This document shows positions 11,486 to 20,695 of a stretch of 29,293 nucleotides of DNA, one piece after another. The notes beneath the pieces were generated by a model, which saw only the letters and a program-made list of their open reading frames with translations, had not been told where the DNA came from and searched no databases. The stretch is from Apostichopus californicus (taxonomy: Eukaryota > Echinodermata > Holothuroidea > Aspidochirotida > Stichopodidae): contig JAIPMN010001699.1 of NCBI GenBank assembly GCA_020650975.1, positions 433-29,725 of the forward strand. Direction: 5' to 3'. Numbering within the stretch: the stretch's first letter is position 1; every line of letters starts with the position of its first letter. The position numbers were made by a program, and so were the translations under genes.

Positions 11486-12097
11486 CAATCTTCTTTGCTC
11501 TTGTTTTCTCTTTCACACTTGTCCATGCGACAGATGCCTTCTTGTCTGCCTTTGTGGCGACCCCTTTACGACCCGTCGGTCTCTTACCAGACAGCCTCCT
11601 CGCTGGCTTGGAGGACGACAGGTCCGAATCGTCACTCTCTTGGTGATGTACTGGGGATGATCTCTTCGTCGTGCTACATGGCAGCGACTTCTCCATAGAT
11701 GTGGAAGGATTGTTAGCATCCACCATGCTCGAACTGACACGGTCTTCATCTGAGTTCTTTGAGCAATCGGCCGTGGTGGGGGACGACGTACTCGTTCCCT
11801 GACAGCCACCCGTCCGAGCATAGCTCTCCTTCAGGAGCACTCGCCTCACAACTCGCTGGAACCCTGTGTAATGTTTCGTTTGAGTCATCGATGGGAAGTC
11901 TATAACGTATGGCAGATGACACTTAGTTTTGGACAAATCGACGCCCGTTTTCTGGGCGCAGAATGCCTCCTCGATGAACTGACTGGCAAAAAGGTCATAT
12001 TCGCTCCAGCACCCATTGTCCAACCATTGCCACTCTACTCCTTTAGCAGCCGGAGAGTCATCAGACACAATGCTACGTCTAACAGTTCTGCCTTTTC
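11486..12097 (-). CDS. dtx: Deltex-like E3 ligase, exon 2 (second WWE domain)
   Basis: A 612-base internal exon; acceptor CAACTACAG ends at 12098 and donor ATTG|GTAAGT starts at 11485. It finishes the first WWE domain (GKGRTVRRS) and encodes the whole second one, from GVEWQWLDNGCWSEYDLFAS to YTGFQRVVRR; the Trp pair, the Y.ID...M.Q segment and TGFQR..RR are WWE hallmarks. A Ser-rich acidic segment follows (DDSDLSSSKPARRLSGKRP), then a Lys-rich one ending KEKTRAKK. In Deltex the tandem WWE domains bind Notch ankyrin repeats, and WWE folds in general bind ADP-ribose-type ligands or partner proteins. Entry and exit are both phase 1, fitting exons 1 and 3. Confidence 0.82.
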
Positions 12098-12239
12098 CTG
12101 TAGTTGCAATGATAAAGACAACAACGGGCTTGATATTACATCGTTGGTACATAAAACTTTGCTGTGCGCACATTGGAGGCTAAAACTGTGCGTTGTACAT
12201 GTTACACTGTAAAACCTTGTTGTAACTAAGTACTGTATT

Positions 12240-12363
12240 TCCCACTTTGTGTCCCATTACCATATTTTTGTTTCATATTTTTTCTCCCCCTCTCCTATAG
12301 GGTCCTTGATGGGGACTTGAGTGTCCCTACTGATCCTTTTTTTCTACTAAACTAAACTAAACT
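12240..12363 (+). mobile_element. probable non-LTR retroposon 3' end with (TAAAC)n tail
   Basis: The block reads CTCCCCCTCTCCTATAGGGTCC (split here only for description), then a GGGAC-TTGAGT-GTCCC hairpin, ACTGATCC, a T run and a short ACTAAACTAAAC tail (12346-12362). A hairpin followed by a short 5-base tandem tail is typical of LINE or SINE 3' ends. The family is not recognised and no upstream coding part is visible. Confidence 0.4.
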
Positions 12364-12734
12364 TATTACCAAGGAGTTAGAGTTAACCAATTTTAACCGA
12401 GCTACATATCAGTTGCACTGCCCTGTTAGGACTCTACTTATATGCTAATAAAATACGTAGCCTTGTCCTAGGTCTAACTATATAATGCTACATAGGTACT
12501 TGGGTAAGGCTCAACATTATAGTAATGTAGTTAAACTTAGATCCAACCATGGACATACAGTATATAAGTATGGTAATTTTGTTATTCATATGCAGTTGCA
12601 CTGATAGCCAAGTCTGTGGTTGCTGTGTTTGTAAGTCGAATTCTAACCAATGTTTCAATCGCAATTTTGATCTTCAAAACCGCAACTGACACGGCCAAAC
12701 TTGCCACAGTTATAGAAGGAAACACAATTTTCAT

Positions 12735-12845
12735 ACTTAGCATTAGGCCTAGGCTATGTGCTTTGGCCTAGAAGTTAGGCGTGTTGGAGAACGTAATAGT
12801 AATACCAATAGTAATCACTATTAAAGCCTAGGCCTAATGCTAAGT
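12735..12845. mobile_element. fold-back/MITE-like element with perfect 21-bp inverted ends
   Basis: Bases 12735-12755 (starting ACTTAGCATTAGG, ending CCTAGGCT) are the exact reverse complement of 12825-12845. The loop between is 69 bases and holds another GGCCTAG copy. Perfect arms in otherwise decaying intron DNA suggest a recent foldback or MITE insertion, or gene conversion between arms. No clear target duplication is seen (TTCAT versus CACTT flanks). It sits in Deltex intron 1. Confidence 0.7.
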
Positions 12846-13054
12846 CACTTAGTGTGAATATTGTACAGTATTGATTTCTACATCGTGGACCGACTGTAAA
12901 TTTTCGGTAATAACATTAATTCCTGCGTCAAGGTATAGAATTACACCGCAATAAGAATGTAACTAAAACCACAACAGATAACAATTATGGCAAGTTTGAA
13001 GCATAATCGATCAATTAAAGTCCACTACAATTACAAATGTGTATAAGCACTCAC

Positions 13055-13253
13055 CGGATGCTATCCGTATTTGTTGCATTGTCCCAAAATTGATTTCGTA
13101 GGCTCCGAGATTATCATCTATAAGACCGAGGCGAAATGTCGATTCCTGGCCAAATTTGTCTTCAATTACTTTTGAAACTGTTGGTGAGTAAGGTCGCCAT
13201 CGACCATGATCCGAAAACCATTCCCAAACAATAAACCCCTCCGAAGAGGCCAT
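13055..13253 (-). CDS. dtx: Deltex-like E3 ubiquitin ligase, exon 1 (first WWE domain)
   Basis: The first coding exon starts at ATG 13253-13251 (context GGCCATATTC on the plus strand) and ends at a strong donor, CCG|GTGAGT, at 13054. It encodes MASSEGFIVWEWFSDHGRWR and continues through PYSPTVSKVIEDKF to LGAYEINFGTMQQIRIASG. The VWEW....GRW.PY.P.V...IE start and Y.I.F.TM.Q end mark a WWE domain. A WWE pair at the extreme N terminus is the layout of Deltex proteins (DTX1/2/4 group), cytoplasmic E3 ligases that act with Notch. The exon leaves phase 1, completed by exon 2 to Gly, giving IASGKGRTVRRS as expected. No RING is visible in the window, so which DTX paralogue it is cannot be told. Confidence 0.83.
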
Positions 13254-13479
13254 ATTCTTTGTGGTTATTTGCTGCTTACATTACAGTGCGACAGATGTTT
13301 GAAGGGACAATAATCTAGTCTCCACATGTAGTCCGTATACCATAACACACACAAGTATATAAAAATAATTACTTCATACACAGTGACTGCACTGCCAGCT
13401 GTGGTTTTGTTTACATCCTGTACACCTGCACCGTACTGTATTATATGGATCACCGTTATTACGTTCGAGACGTGAGAAC

Positions 13480-13560
13480 GTCGTCGAAGTTGAGGGCGTT
13501 AGACTCCTTCCAAGAAGTAAGTATTGGTTCGATTCACGGAAGTTATACGAATCCGTTATG
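13480..13560 (+). repeat. degenerate tRNA-Leu-like sequence (possible SINE head)
   Basis: The stretch contains GTCGTCGAAGTTGAGGGCGT (A-box-like), then TTAGACTC, and after about 30 bases GGTTCGATTCA (B-box-like). GGCGTTAGACTC resembles the tRNA-Leu D/anticodon region. No acceptor stem can be drawn, so this is a pseudogene or the start of an old SINE. It lies about 230 bases upstream of the Deltex start codon, on the opposite strand. Confidence 0.35.
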
Positions 13561-14940
13561 ATAGCCAGAAATTCTCTCTTTTGGCTGTTGGCATTTCCTT
13601 TTAATTAATAATGAAAGAAGAAAACATATAAGAAAACAAAAATATATTAAAGAAGGGATGTATGGAGGGGATGGAGGAAGGGGGGGGGGGGTGAGTGGGG
13701 GAGGGGGAAGGGAAAATCAAGTAAAAAGTTACTGTGAAATAATGAATAAAGCAGATCACAGGTTGCTTTTCTAAACTTAAAAAAAAATAACAGAGCCGGG
13801 AAGGAAATAAAACGGCACAACAAAACGATTTCCGATATTGTTTGACGTACCTTACTAAATTTTCCAACAAACGATTCACATTCATAATGAGAAGTATTGG
13901 ATGCGCTTTAAAATATGTTTGTAATAACCGATGTGCTGACGACACTATACATAAACTATATAGGTTTAATGCAACTATATCATAGATCACATGAGATGTC
14001 ATAATACTTTCCACACAGTTAATGGTCTTCATAATTGACTCCAATGTGACAGAAAGATTAAAAACAATGGTCGCAATTTCCAAACTGCAGTAAATACATT
14101 ACATTTGCCACTCAAAAAGCAGTTCCTGAAAAGAGAAAGTTTAGTGTCTACTAAGTTAAAATGACTTGAATCTGAAAGTCATAATATCCGATAGGTTCAA
14201 ATGACAATACAAATAGTTAACATCGAGAAAATCAGTGCATATAGCCCCATCCATCGAGATATGTGATAAAAGCTGCAGGACACGGCTTTTCGTTCATTCA
14301 ATAACGGCCTCGAGGCAAGGGTTGGAACAGTAGCTTACCAGGGTTCATCCTCCTCGCATTACTAGCGTAACGATAAACCAAATTTTGTTCTGTATAAAGT
14401 TAGACCGTGCATACTTTAATTCGTTTCTATGATAGATAGATATCTGCATACACGACGTTAGAACAGTTTACATATTAAAAAGCAACTTTTCCGGTGGCTG
14501 ACAATGTTAACTCTGTACCGAGTGAAAACATACACACGTACCGCCCATCTCAATCTTCTGTTCGTATATAACTCCATTCTTAATTTATTTATTTAAAATA
14601 CAACTGCCAAATTTGAAAAATACATATCTTTCCGATTAAAACTATAGTTAGTTTTCTTAACTGGCATGAGCCTACTAGCACAGGAAGGTTTCAGCATTCA
14701 TTTCAAACAGAAGATGTGACTATACTAACGGACCTTGATTCTAAAAGACTTGTAAGCAAAACCATGTTGCTAGTAGTAGTATCAGGCCTATTACATTTGA
14801 TTGCTTAAATATTGTGCTTGTCAGTCGTAATTAGCAGCAGTGCATTTATTAGAACCACTCGAGATGAAATAATAACATGAATGTTGTGGGAAGTGATATA
14901 TTGCTTGTATAAGTTTAATATACGTCGAGGAGAAAATACG
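13561..14940. other. intergenic stretch without recognised genes
   Basis: A purine run with 10 consecutive G lies at about 13675-13710. The 160-codon minus-strand frame (13601-14083) reads through that run as Pro/Ser and has no domain resemblance. Nothing else is recognised. Confidence 0.55.
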
Positions 14941-15053
14941 TTGAGGAGTGTTAGCTCAGTGGTTAACGCCGGTGCCTTTCAATTATAAGGTCCCCAGTTC
15001 GAGTCACTCCAAGATTAATGTATATATGTCGTCAAGTTACAGAGTTGTTGACA
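14941..15053 (+). mobile_element. tRNA-derived SINE, copy 1 (T-stem-deleted head)
   Basis: The head runs GGAGTGTTAGCTCAGTGGTT, then AACGCCGGTGCCTTTCAATT, ATAAGGTCC, AGTTCGAGTCACTCC. GGAGTG pairs with CACTCC as an acceptor stem; TTAGCTCAGTGG is a strong A box and AGTTCGAGTCA a B box. The 3' half of the T stem is missing: the T loop runs straight into the acceptor strand, giving a head of about 65 bases rather than 72 or more. The body continues through AAGATTAATGTA to GTTACAGAGTTGTTGAC, shared with the second copy at 18740-18846. Confidence 0.75.
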
Positions 15054-15518
15054 ATTGATAATCATGGACGTTAAATATGAATCTAAGAGACTGACTTCGG
15101 TCAGCTTGCGGCTTTGATAAGCCAATGAGGCTTCTTCGCGAGTTCTTGCTTGCAGGAGGATCTAAAATACATACAATATACATGTGTAAGTACATTATGG
15201 CATATATCAACAACCAAAAATATTCAGTGATATATGAAACAATAGCTACAGTAGCCCTTTTACCATATGAGAGAATAGTAATATTAACCATCGCGTACTG
15301 CTATATGTATTCAACTTTTCCACTGATAGCATTCAACCGCCGCAGGTCTGATGTTATATTACCTTTTATTTCTGATGGGAATGTATTACTTGGATTAAAC
15401 TGACTACGGTATGAAATGAAGTGAGGGCGGTATTGCTTGATAATGGAAATGGCAGGTCTGTTTGCACTAATCAGATTCTGTTAAAGTGAGCGATGGGGGT
15501 GGATACAGATGCGCGAGC

Positions 15519-15714
15519 AAGTTGTTCTTTTTTCTCTTTTGTCAACTATAATCCTCTCACATCAATCTCTTTTGTGTTCACCCTGCTCATTAACCTATCT
15601 GCAATCTGTGCTTTTATTTTGTCCCTTGTAGTTTCTGTTACTTGTCATTCAGCCTCTGAAGAAGATCCTGGTAGGATCGAAACGTCAAGTCCACTTACTT
15701 TTACACAAGTTGTT
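15519..15714 (+). mobile_element. Penelope-like element tail, copy 1 with putative duplication
   Basis: A 180-bp 3' fragment (15527-15706) is clearly homologous to the tail of the element at 16949-17552: both share CTCTTT(T)GTGTTC, AACCT(A/G)TCTG, CTGTTACTTGTCATT(C/T)AGCC and the hammerhead block. It ends CTTACTTTTACAC, exactly 20 bases after the predicted cleavage point, as in the other copy. AAGTTGTT occurs on both sides (15519-15526 and 15707-15714; 9 bases if the shared C is counted) and is a likely short target duplication. No coding part is retained. Confidence 0.6.
15646..15690 (+). ncRNA. minimal hammerhead ribozyme motif 1
   Basis: The core CTGAAGA (15656-15662) is followed by an extra A, stem II GATCC (15664-15668), loop TGGTA, GGATC (15674-15678), then GAAA-CGTC ending at 15686, where cleavage is expected. 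Stem III is reduced to AC/GU with no loop, the minimal form reported for Penelope-like elements and thought to act as dimers. Stem I pairing is weak in this copy. Activity is not shown by sequence. Confidence 0.6.
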
Positions 15715-15759
15715 ATCCTAATAAAAACAAAAACTGTTAGCAAACGGCTTATCCCCTCA

Positions 15760-15781
15760 TGGAGGTATGTTTTTACCTCCA
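15760..15781. repeat. short inverted repeat TGGAGGTA/TACCTCCA
   Basis: An 8-bp perfect inverted repeat with a 6-base loop (TGTTTT region) lies between the two oppositely oriented Penelope tails. It may be part of the element's terminal region rather than a terminator. Confidence 0.5.
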
Positions 15782-15811
15782 CGATCCACTAAAGAGCCGG
15801 TGTAAGAGAAT

Positions 15812-15872
15812 GTGTAAAAGAAAGTGGGTCTGACGTTTCGATCCTAGCAGGATCTTCTTTAGATTCTGAATG
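15812..15872 (-). mobile_element. Penelope-like element tail, copy 2 (inverted), with decayed hammerhead motif
   Basis: On the minus strand the block reads CTCATTCAGAATCTAAAGA, extra A, GATCC-TGCTA-GGATC, GAAACGTC, then 20 bases to CTTTTACAC at 15812. This matches copies 1 and 3. The core reads CTAAAGA instead of CTGAAGA; the changed G is one of the invariant hammerhead residues, so this copy should be inactive. The 12-base AGTTGTTATCCT at 15708-15719 recurs at 15873-15884, bracketing this copy. With copy 1 it forms a tail-to-tail inverted pair, an arrangement seen in some Penelope insertions. Confidence 0.55.
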
Positions 15873-15884
15873 AGTTGTTATCCT

Positions 15885-16934
15885 GCTAGAATAAACCTGT
15901 AGCGTGTTAGATTTGTCGGTTCTACTCGTAATGAGTAAGGTTGGCATGTAACATACACTTTTGAGTAGTCGAATGAGACCTTTATTTCAGAATACATCAA
16001 ACATACGTGTGTTCTTTATACGTCATCTGCCGTGCATGCAGTTATGTTTGTTATATAGATATATTTCCGTTTTTATTTTAAGCCAACTTACTTTATCCAT
16101 ATCAAATATGGCACAAACCTACAAAGCTTCAGTTCATGGACTATTGTATAGGGGATAACAATTTCTGTATCAAACACAACATATTTCAACATTTAGTTAA
16201 CTACAAAATATTATCAACAATTACCAAGAAAAATTTGAATGTTCATTTGAATATGTTTATTCTACCTGTTGAAGGTTTTCTCTAACATTAAAAAGCAGCG
16301 AAGATCCTACGATTTTAGTAATAGCACCCTTTCTGAAAAATGATGGTCTAGTGGTCACTGGACAAAGGATTTGTACCAACGAAGTCATTGGCTGTGAGTA
16401 CAGCGGTTCTATATGTTGCTGTGTTGGACAATCTAATCTTAATTACCCACTTTGCACTCCGCAAAGTCATTGCCGACTTTTAAATCCGCGGTCCACCTAA
16501 CAAGTTTGCAAGGTTGTTAAAAGTGACTCTTTAGTTTTCCCTTTCGGGAGACCAGAAATGATTGTTTCACAAAAGTACTTAAAGGGTAAATTTGAGTCGA
16601 GTGGAATTTTGATTGCAAACCACATAGTGGTGCTCTTCAGAAATGCAAAACTTTCAAGAATATACAAGTATAGGATACTTGCATGGACCTGTTGGCTCAG
16701 AGGAAGTGAAATATAGCTTTGTCTGTACCAAAAACATATTCATATCCCTGGTTGGCGATTCATCCTTAAATAGGCCGGGGGAGGGGGTGGGGTAAATATT
16801 ATTGAAAAATACTAGCAAAGATCTAGGCAGCTTATGGTAAGTACCACAGAAGTACCCATTTAGTTGTTAACAAAATACACTGTGTTCTTCCCTCATCTCA
16901 TAATGATATTTGTAACAGGCTTTCAATATTTATA
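15885..16934. other. intergenic stretch without recognised genes
   Basis: No exon with family resemblance is seen. A G-rich run occurs near 16776-16795. A weak A-box-like TTGGCTCAGAGG near 16692 is not followed by a convincing B box. The small plus-strand frame at 15961-16158 is unsupported. Confidence 0.5.
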
Positions 16935-16951
16935 ATAACAAAAAGTTATAG

Positions 16952-17173
16952 ATCCACAGTCACAGATCCACAGTCAACACCATGAAGACTGAGACCCCAG
17001 TTGGAGAACACTTTAACCTTCCCACCCATACCGTTAACGACATGTCCCTACAGGGGATTGAATCCTTAGGTAGCCGTCCTGACCTAGTACGAATCAGCAG
17101 AGAGAGGTTGTGGATGCAACGCCTTCGCACCATTCAACCTCATGGGCTCAACATTCAGGAAGGACATGACTAA
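16952..17173 (+). pseudogene. C-terminal remnant of Penelope-like GIY-YIG endonuclease
   Basis: The reading frame is open from just after a stop near 16950 and encodes HRSTVNTMKTETPVGEHFNL, then PTHTVNDMSLQGIESLGSRP and DLVRISRERLWMQRLRTIQ, ending with PHGLNIQEGHD and a stop. The run TPVGEHFNLP-H, RE..W...L and GLN is the conserved end of the GIY-YIG endonuclease domain that follows the reverse transcriptase in Penelope-like elements. The GIY and YIG residues themselves and the whole RT are absent. The ATG at 16982 is internal to the ancestral protein and is not a real start. It cannot encode a functional enzyme. Confidence 0.8.
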
Positions 17174-17496
17174 CTTTTTTCTGTCCCCCTCCTTCTCCCC
17201 TTGTACCCCCCCCCCATCACTCCTCTTCTCATAGCTCTCTTCCACCCTTTTTTCTCCACACCTTTCTGCCTTTGTCCTTCTCCAGTTTATTCCCTACCCC
17301 CTTCCCTCAATCCTCTCTTTGTCCCTCCACTGTTTATCTCCTACCTCTCCTCTTCCCCTGTTGGTTTCTTTCTTTCTTCTCTCCATCCCCTGTTTACTAA
17401 TCCCGTTTCATCTATCTCTTTGTGTTCGCCATGCTCTTTAACCTGTCTGTATTCTGTGCGTGTTTTAGTCCCGTCTGTTACTGTTACTTGTCATTT

Positions 17497-17537
17497 AGCC
17501 TTTGAAGAAGATCCTGCTAGGATCGAAACGTCAGGCC
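17497..17537 (+). ncRNA. minimal hammerhead ribozyme motif 3 (Penelope tail)
   Basis: Stem I is GCCT (17498-17501) with AGGC (17533-17536). The core is TTGAAGA (17502-17508; the usual first C is T), then an extra A, stem II GATCC-TGCTA-GGATC (17510-17524), then GAAA-CGTC with cleavage expected after 17532. Stem III has two pairs and no loop. The position, 20 bases before the element's 3' end, matches copy 1. The best-paired stem I of the set is here, but the core change probably weakens it. Confidence 0.6.
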
Positions 17538-17566
17538 AACTTACTTTTACACATAACAAAAAGTTA

Positions 17567-18171
17567 AGAGAAAGTCTTGAAACAGCTTGAAAAAAAAATG
17601 TCAGAGTAACCCAGAAGGGTGTAAAATGTCCTTACAGGTTAACGATAATATAAACCTTGAAGCCCGTGTTCATATATCATGGACAGGGTGGGTAGGTGGA
17701 AGGATCTAGCAGAGGGGGTTTGTGAGCTCAATTTCTGTGAAAGACATCCAAAGTCCCCCTTTTTGTTGATGAAAAGTACCATTCATGTTTATTTTTAATC
17801 TTCTTAATTATTTAACAAGTGATCTTTGTTGGAAAAAAAAACCTTATAATTAGAAAGTATCCATGTTCTTGTTCAAAACATTCATAATACCGGGTAATGA
17901 TGGTATAGGATGCACAGAGGACTTCTCGAGACGGTTTGGTGGTTTATCTTCCTCAAATCAAAGACACATGCCCCACAGCCTCTTTAAGTTTGTTTTTGTG
18001 TTTATAAACTTTTGCACAGTTGTTTGTTTTGCTTTCTCCAAACTTTTCAAAGTCAAACTCCAATTTGAAAGTTCTGCAACAGTGACACCCACAGAAGAAA
18101 GTTTTTCAGCCAGGCAGAATTTGTCCTAACGTCTTTCATGAAGCATGCAGAACAGTATAGTATGGCTGCCC
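17567..18171. other. intergenic stretch downstream of the LIAT1-like gene
   Basis: A plus-strand frame of 88 codons (17863-18129) has a hydrophobic stretch but no splice or family support. TTTATT at 17786-17791 would be an AATAAA polyadenylation signal on the minus strand about 380 bases after the stop codon of the LIAT1-like gene; that assignment is tentative. Confidence 0.4.
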
Positions 18172-18846
<675 letters not shown>

Positions 18847-19232
18847 ACAATGTTCTAAAACAACAGTTCTAAACAATAATGATCATTTTAATGTTACTTA
18901 TCATATATTTTTACTGTGTACACTGCAGTTTTTTGCTAAACTGGCCTAAGTTAATGTTGTATCCTGTATGCTTCTATGCAAATTACTTTTTACCGTTGAA
19001 CAAATACATTATTCCCTTCTATTTGGGTCTCCACCTCTCCAAATTGACTCGGCTCCTTGGCCCTACATTCTTGAGTGGAGAAATGAGATTGAAAGTGGCA
19101 ATGTTCTAAGAAATCCCAAACAGAAGTGGACCAAGCTGTAAGCCAAACTGTGACAGTAGGCTGAGGCTAGTAATTTTCCCATAGCACACACCTGTGCAAT
19201 CACGCGCCGGAGACACGAGTTTTACAACTTTC

Positions 19233-19300
19233 AGTGTAGAGTAACACTTACAGTAACACTAAGTAATTAACACTAACACTAACATTAACACTCTGTTAAT
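19233..19300. repeat. AACACT short tandem repeat
   Basis: Imperfect copies of TAACACT and AACACTAACATT, a hexamer-type microsatellite, inside the intron of the LIAT1-like gene. Confidence 0.6.
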
Positions 19301-19513
19301 ATAGTATGGTGTTAACATTGGCCTTATGGTAGCCATGATAACAACAAACATGGATGATTAGAGGTACCAAAACATTAGACTGGTTTACACTACACTGTTT
19401 ATATGCCTACTGGCTCTGTATAAATTTGTAACCCGTTTTAGGCTGTAGGCTACTGTATCTGTCGTTAACAGAAGCCTATACTATAGCCTACCAAAAGCAG
19501 CAAAAGGGCTCAC

Positions 19514-19661
19514 ATGAATATAAAATACTGTCGGAATTCGTTTCATCAACGTCATTACACGAATTAAATTTTGACTTTGTCCCCCGTTTTCTGTCTCGAT
19601 AAGTTTTGCTCTTCCTTCTTTTTTTTCCTGAACGTTTTCCACTTGTAACTTTGCCATCCAT
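19514..19661 (-). CDS. LIAT1-like basic protein, exon 1 (Lys/Arg-rich N terminus)
   Basis: The start is taken at ATG 19661; an upstream in-frame ATG at 19673 would add MIFA. The exon encodes MDGKVTSGKRSGKKRRKSKT, then YRDRKRGTKSKFNSCNDVDE and TNSDSILYS, and ends at donor TCAT|GTGAGC (intron from 19513), phase 1. Joined to exon 2 it gives 615 bases, 204 residues plus stop, with no frame break. The dense Lys/Arg cluster looks like a nuclear or nucleolar targeting signal and matches the lysine-rich region of LIAT1 in position. No paralogue or domain other than that is recognised. Confidence 0.55.
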
Positions 19662-20085
19662 TGCAAATATCATTTTGCAGTATGCGACATTTTCACATCG
19701 TTTTTAATTTCGCGTAACTAGAACAGTGCGATGTTTCTCGCTACCATGGTAGCACGACGCTAGTTGCTAGTCAGCTCTTAAATTGTATGACCAACTTGAA
19801 AGTTGGTGTAATTCATGTCAATATTACTTCAAGTGTCTGTTGCAACTCTTGCCTTATGTCTAAGGAATGATTATTGTGTATCTTTTTCACTACCAATTCC
19901 GTTTTCCTGGTGAGTTCTGTGCAACATACATCAGCCTATGATAAGAGAATGCAGAGAATACAGGCGTGCACAGGGTTTCAATGGTGCGGGGGCACTGATT
20001 TAGGTAGGGGTTAATGGGGGGGGGGGGTTCACAAGGGTTTCGGTGTGGCCCTTATTCCGTTAAAGGCGACTATACCATGTAGCGG

Positions 20086-20157
20086 ATCGTTTCTCGGCAA
20101 TTTGGCTAAGATAATGTGTAGTATCTGTTCCCCTTCGAGGGGAATCGTGATACACAC
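20086..20157 (+). ncRNA. U2 snRNA 5'-end-like sequence (pseudogene or snRNA-headed repeat)
   Basis: Bases 20086-20129 read ATCGTTTCTCGGCAATTTGG, CTAAGATAATGTGTAGTATC, TGTT, closely following the conserved 5' end of U2 snRNA including stem-loop I and the GTGTAGTATCTGTT branch-site region. Several changes break stem I. After TGTT the match stops and TTCCCCT-TCG-AGGGGAA follows; GTATC and GTGT then pair with GATAC and ACAC (to about 20156), making one long hairpin. A true U2 would carry stems IIa-IV here. This is a truncated pseudogene or an snRNA-derived repeat head. Confidence 0.6.
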
Positions 20158-20695
20158 CTGACGATGATCACACAGTCACAGTCTCGATGCAAGGGACTGG
20201 GGTTCATCCAAAGAAAAGTGATGCTTGCAGATCGAGGCACGAAAAAGAAAACATGACCCCGCTACTCTCGACCCCACTAAATCACGCCCACATCAAGGAT
20301 TTTAAAAAGAAGGGAGTATATATATGGTCCTAGTTTCGTTGAAAGTGACTCCCTTGCATGAGGTTTACATGGCGGGGGGTGGGGGGATTAGGGGGAACTC
20401 GCCAAAATACAGAAATTTTACAATTGAAAAAGTTGCATTCTGAGGCATCATTATATTATAACATAGGTATATGACTAGGTCTAGACACGCCATCATTGTT
20501 CTAGTAACTACTTTTTATTTCTTTTGAGTACAGGGTTTAAAATAAAGGGGAGTACACCGTCACACCTTGAATCCGCCCCTGCTTGTCCCATTTTACATCA
20601 AGTTTGTAACCATATGCATGAGATATCACGATTGAGTAACCGGTCGCAAGGGACAGATGTTGTAGAATCGGTCTCGGATGCAACTCAACTACAGA

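Larger units (their letters stand above)
16935..17566 (+). mobile_element. 5'-truncated Penelope-like retroelement with 14-bp target-site duplication
   Basis: ATAACAAAAAGTTA occurs at 16935-16948 and again at 17553-17566, bracketing a 604-bp insertion (16949-17552). Inside, in order, are the last codons of a GIY-YIG endonuclease, a pyrimidine-rich 3' untranslated stretch (17176-17400) and a hammerhead-like motif, ending CTTACTTTTACAC. Everything upstream (the reverse transcriptase and most of the endonuclease) is missing. This fits target-primed reverse transcription that stopped early. The intact 14-bp duplication suggests a fairly recent insertion. Confidence 0.8.

Noticed and set aside
11465-11821. 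Overlapping plus- and minus-frame ORFs across Deltex exon 2
   Set aside because: They are shadows of the exon in other frames; only the frame with the WWE domain and matching splice phases is credible.
13601-14083. 160-codon minus-strand open frame
   Set aside because: Its end is a translation of a G-rich run (Pro/Ser), the rest is AT-driven, and no domain or splice site supports it.
14945-15010. Functional tRNA gene
   Set aside because: The 3' T-stem half is missing and the same body follows in a second copy; it is a SINE head.
16685-16765. Third tRNA-like element
   Set aside because: TTGGCTCAGAGG is A-box-like but the B-box candidate has extra bases and no stems can be drawn.
17201-17590. 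129-codon plus-strand frame rich in Pro, Leu and Ser
   Set aside because: It is the pyrimidine-rich 3' untranslated tail of the Penelope element and runs through the hammerhead; not protein.
17863-18129. 88-codon plus-strand frame with a hydrophobic segment
   Set aside because: No family resemblance, no splice signals, and it lies in the probable 3' flank of the LIAT1-like gene.
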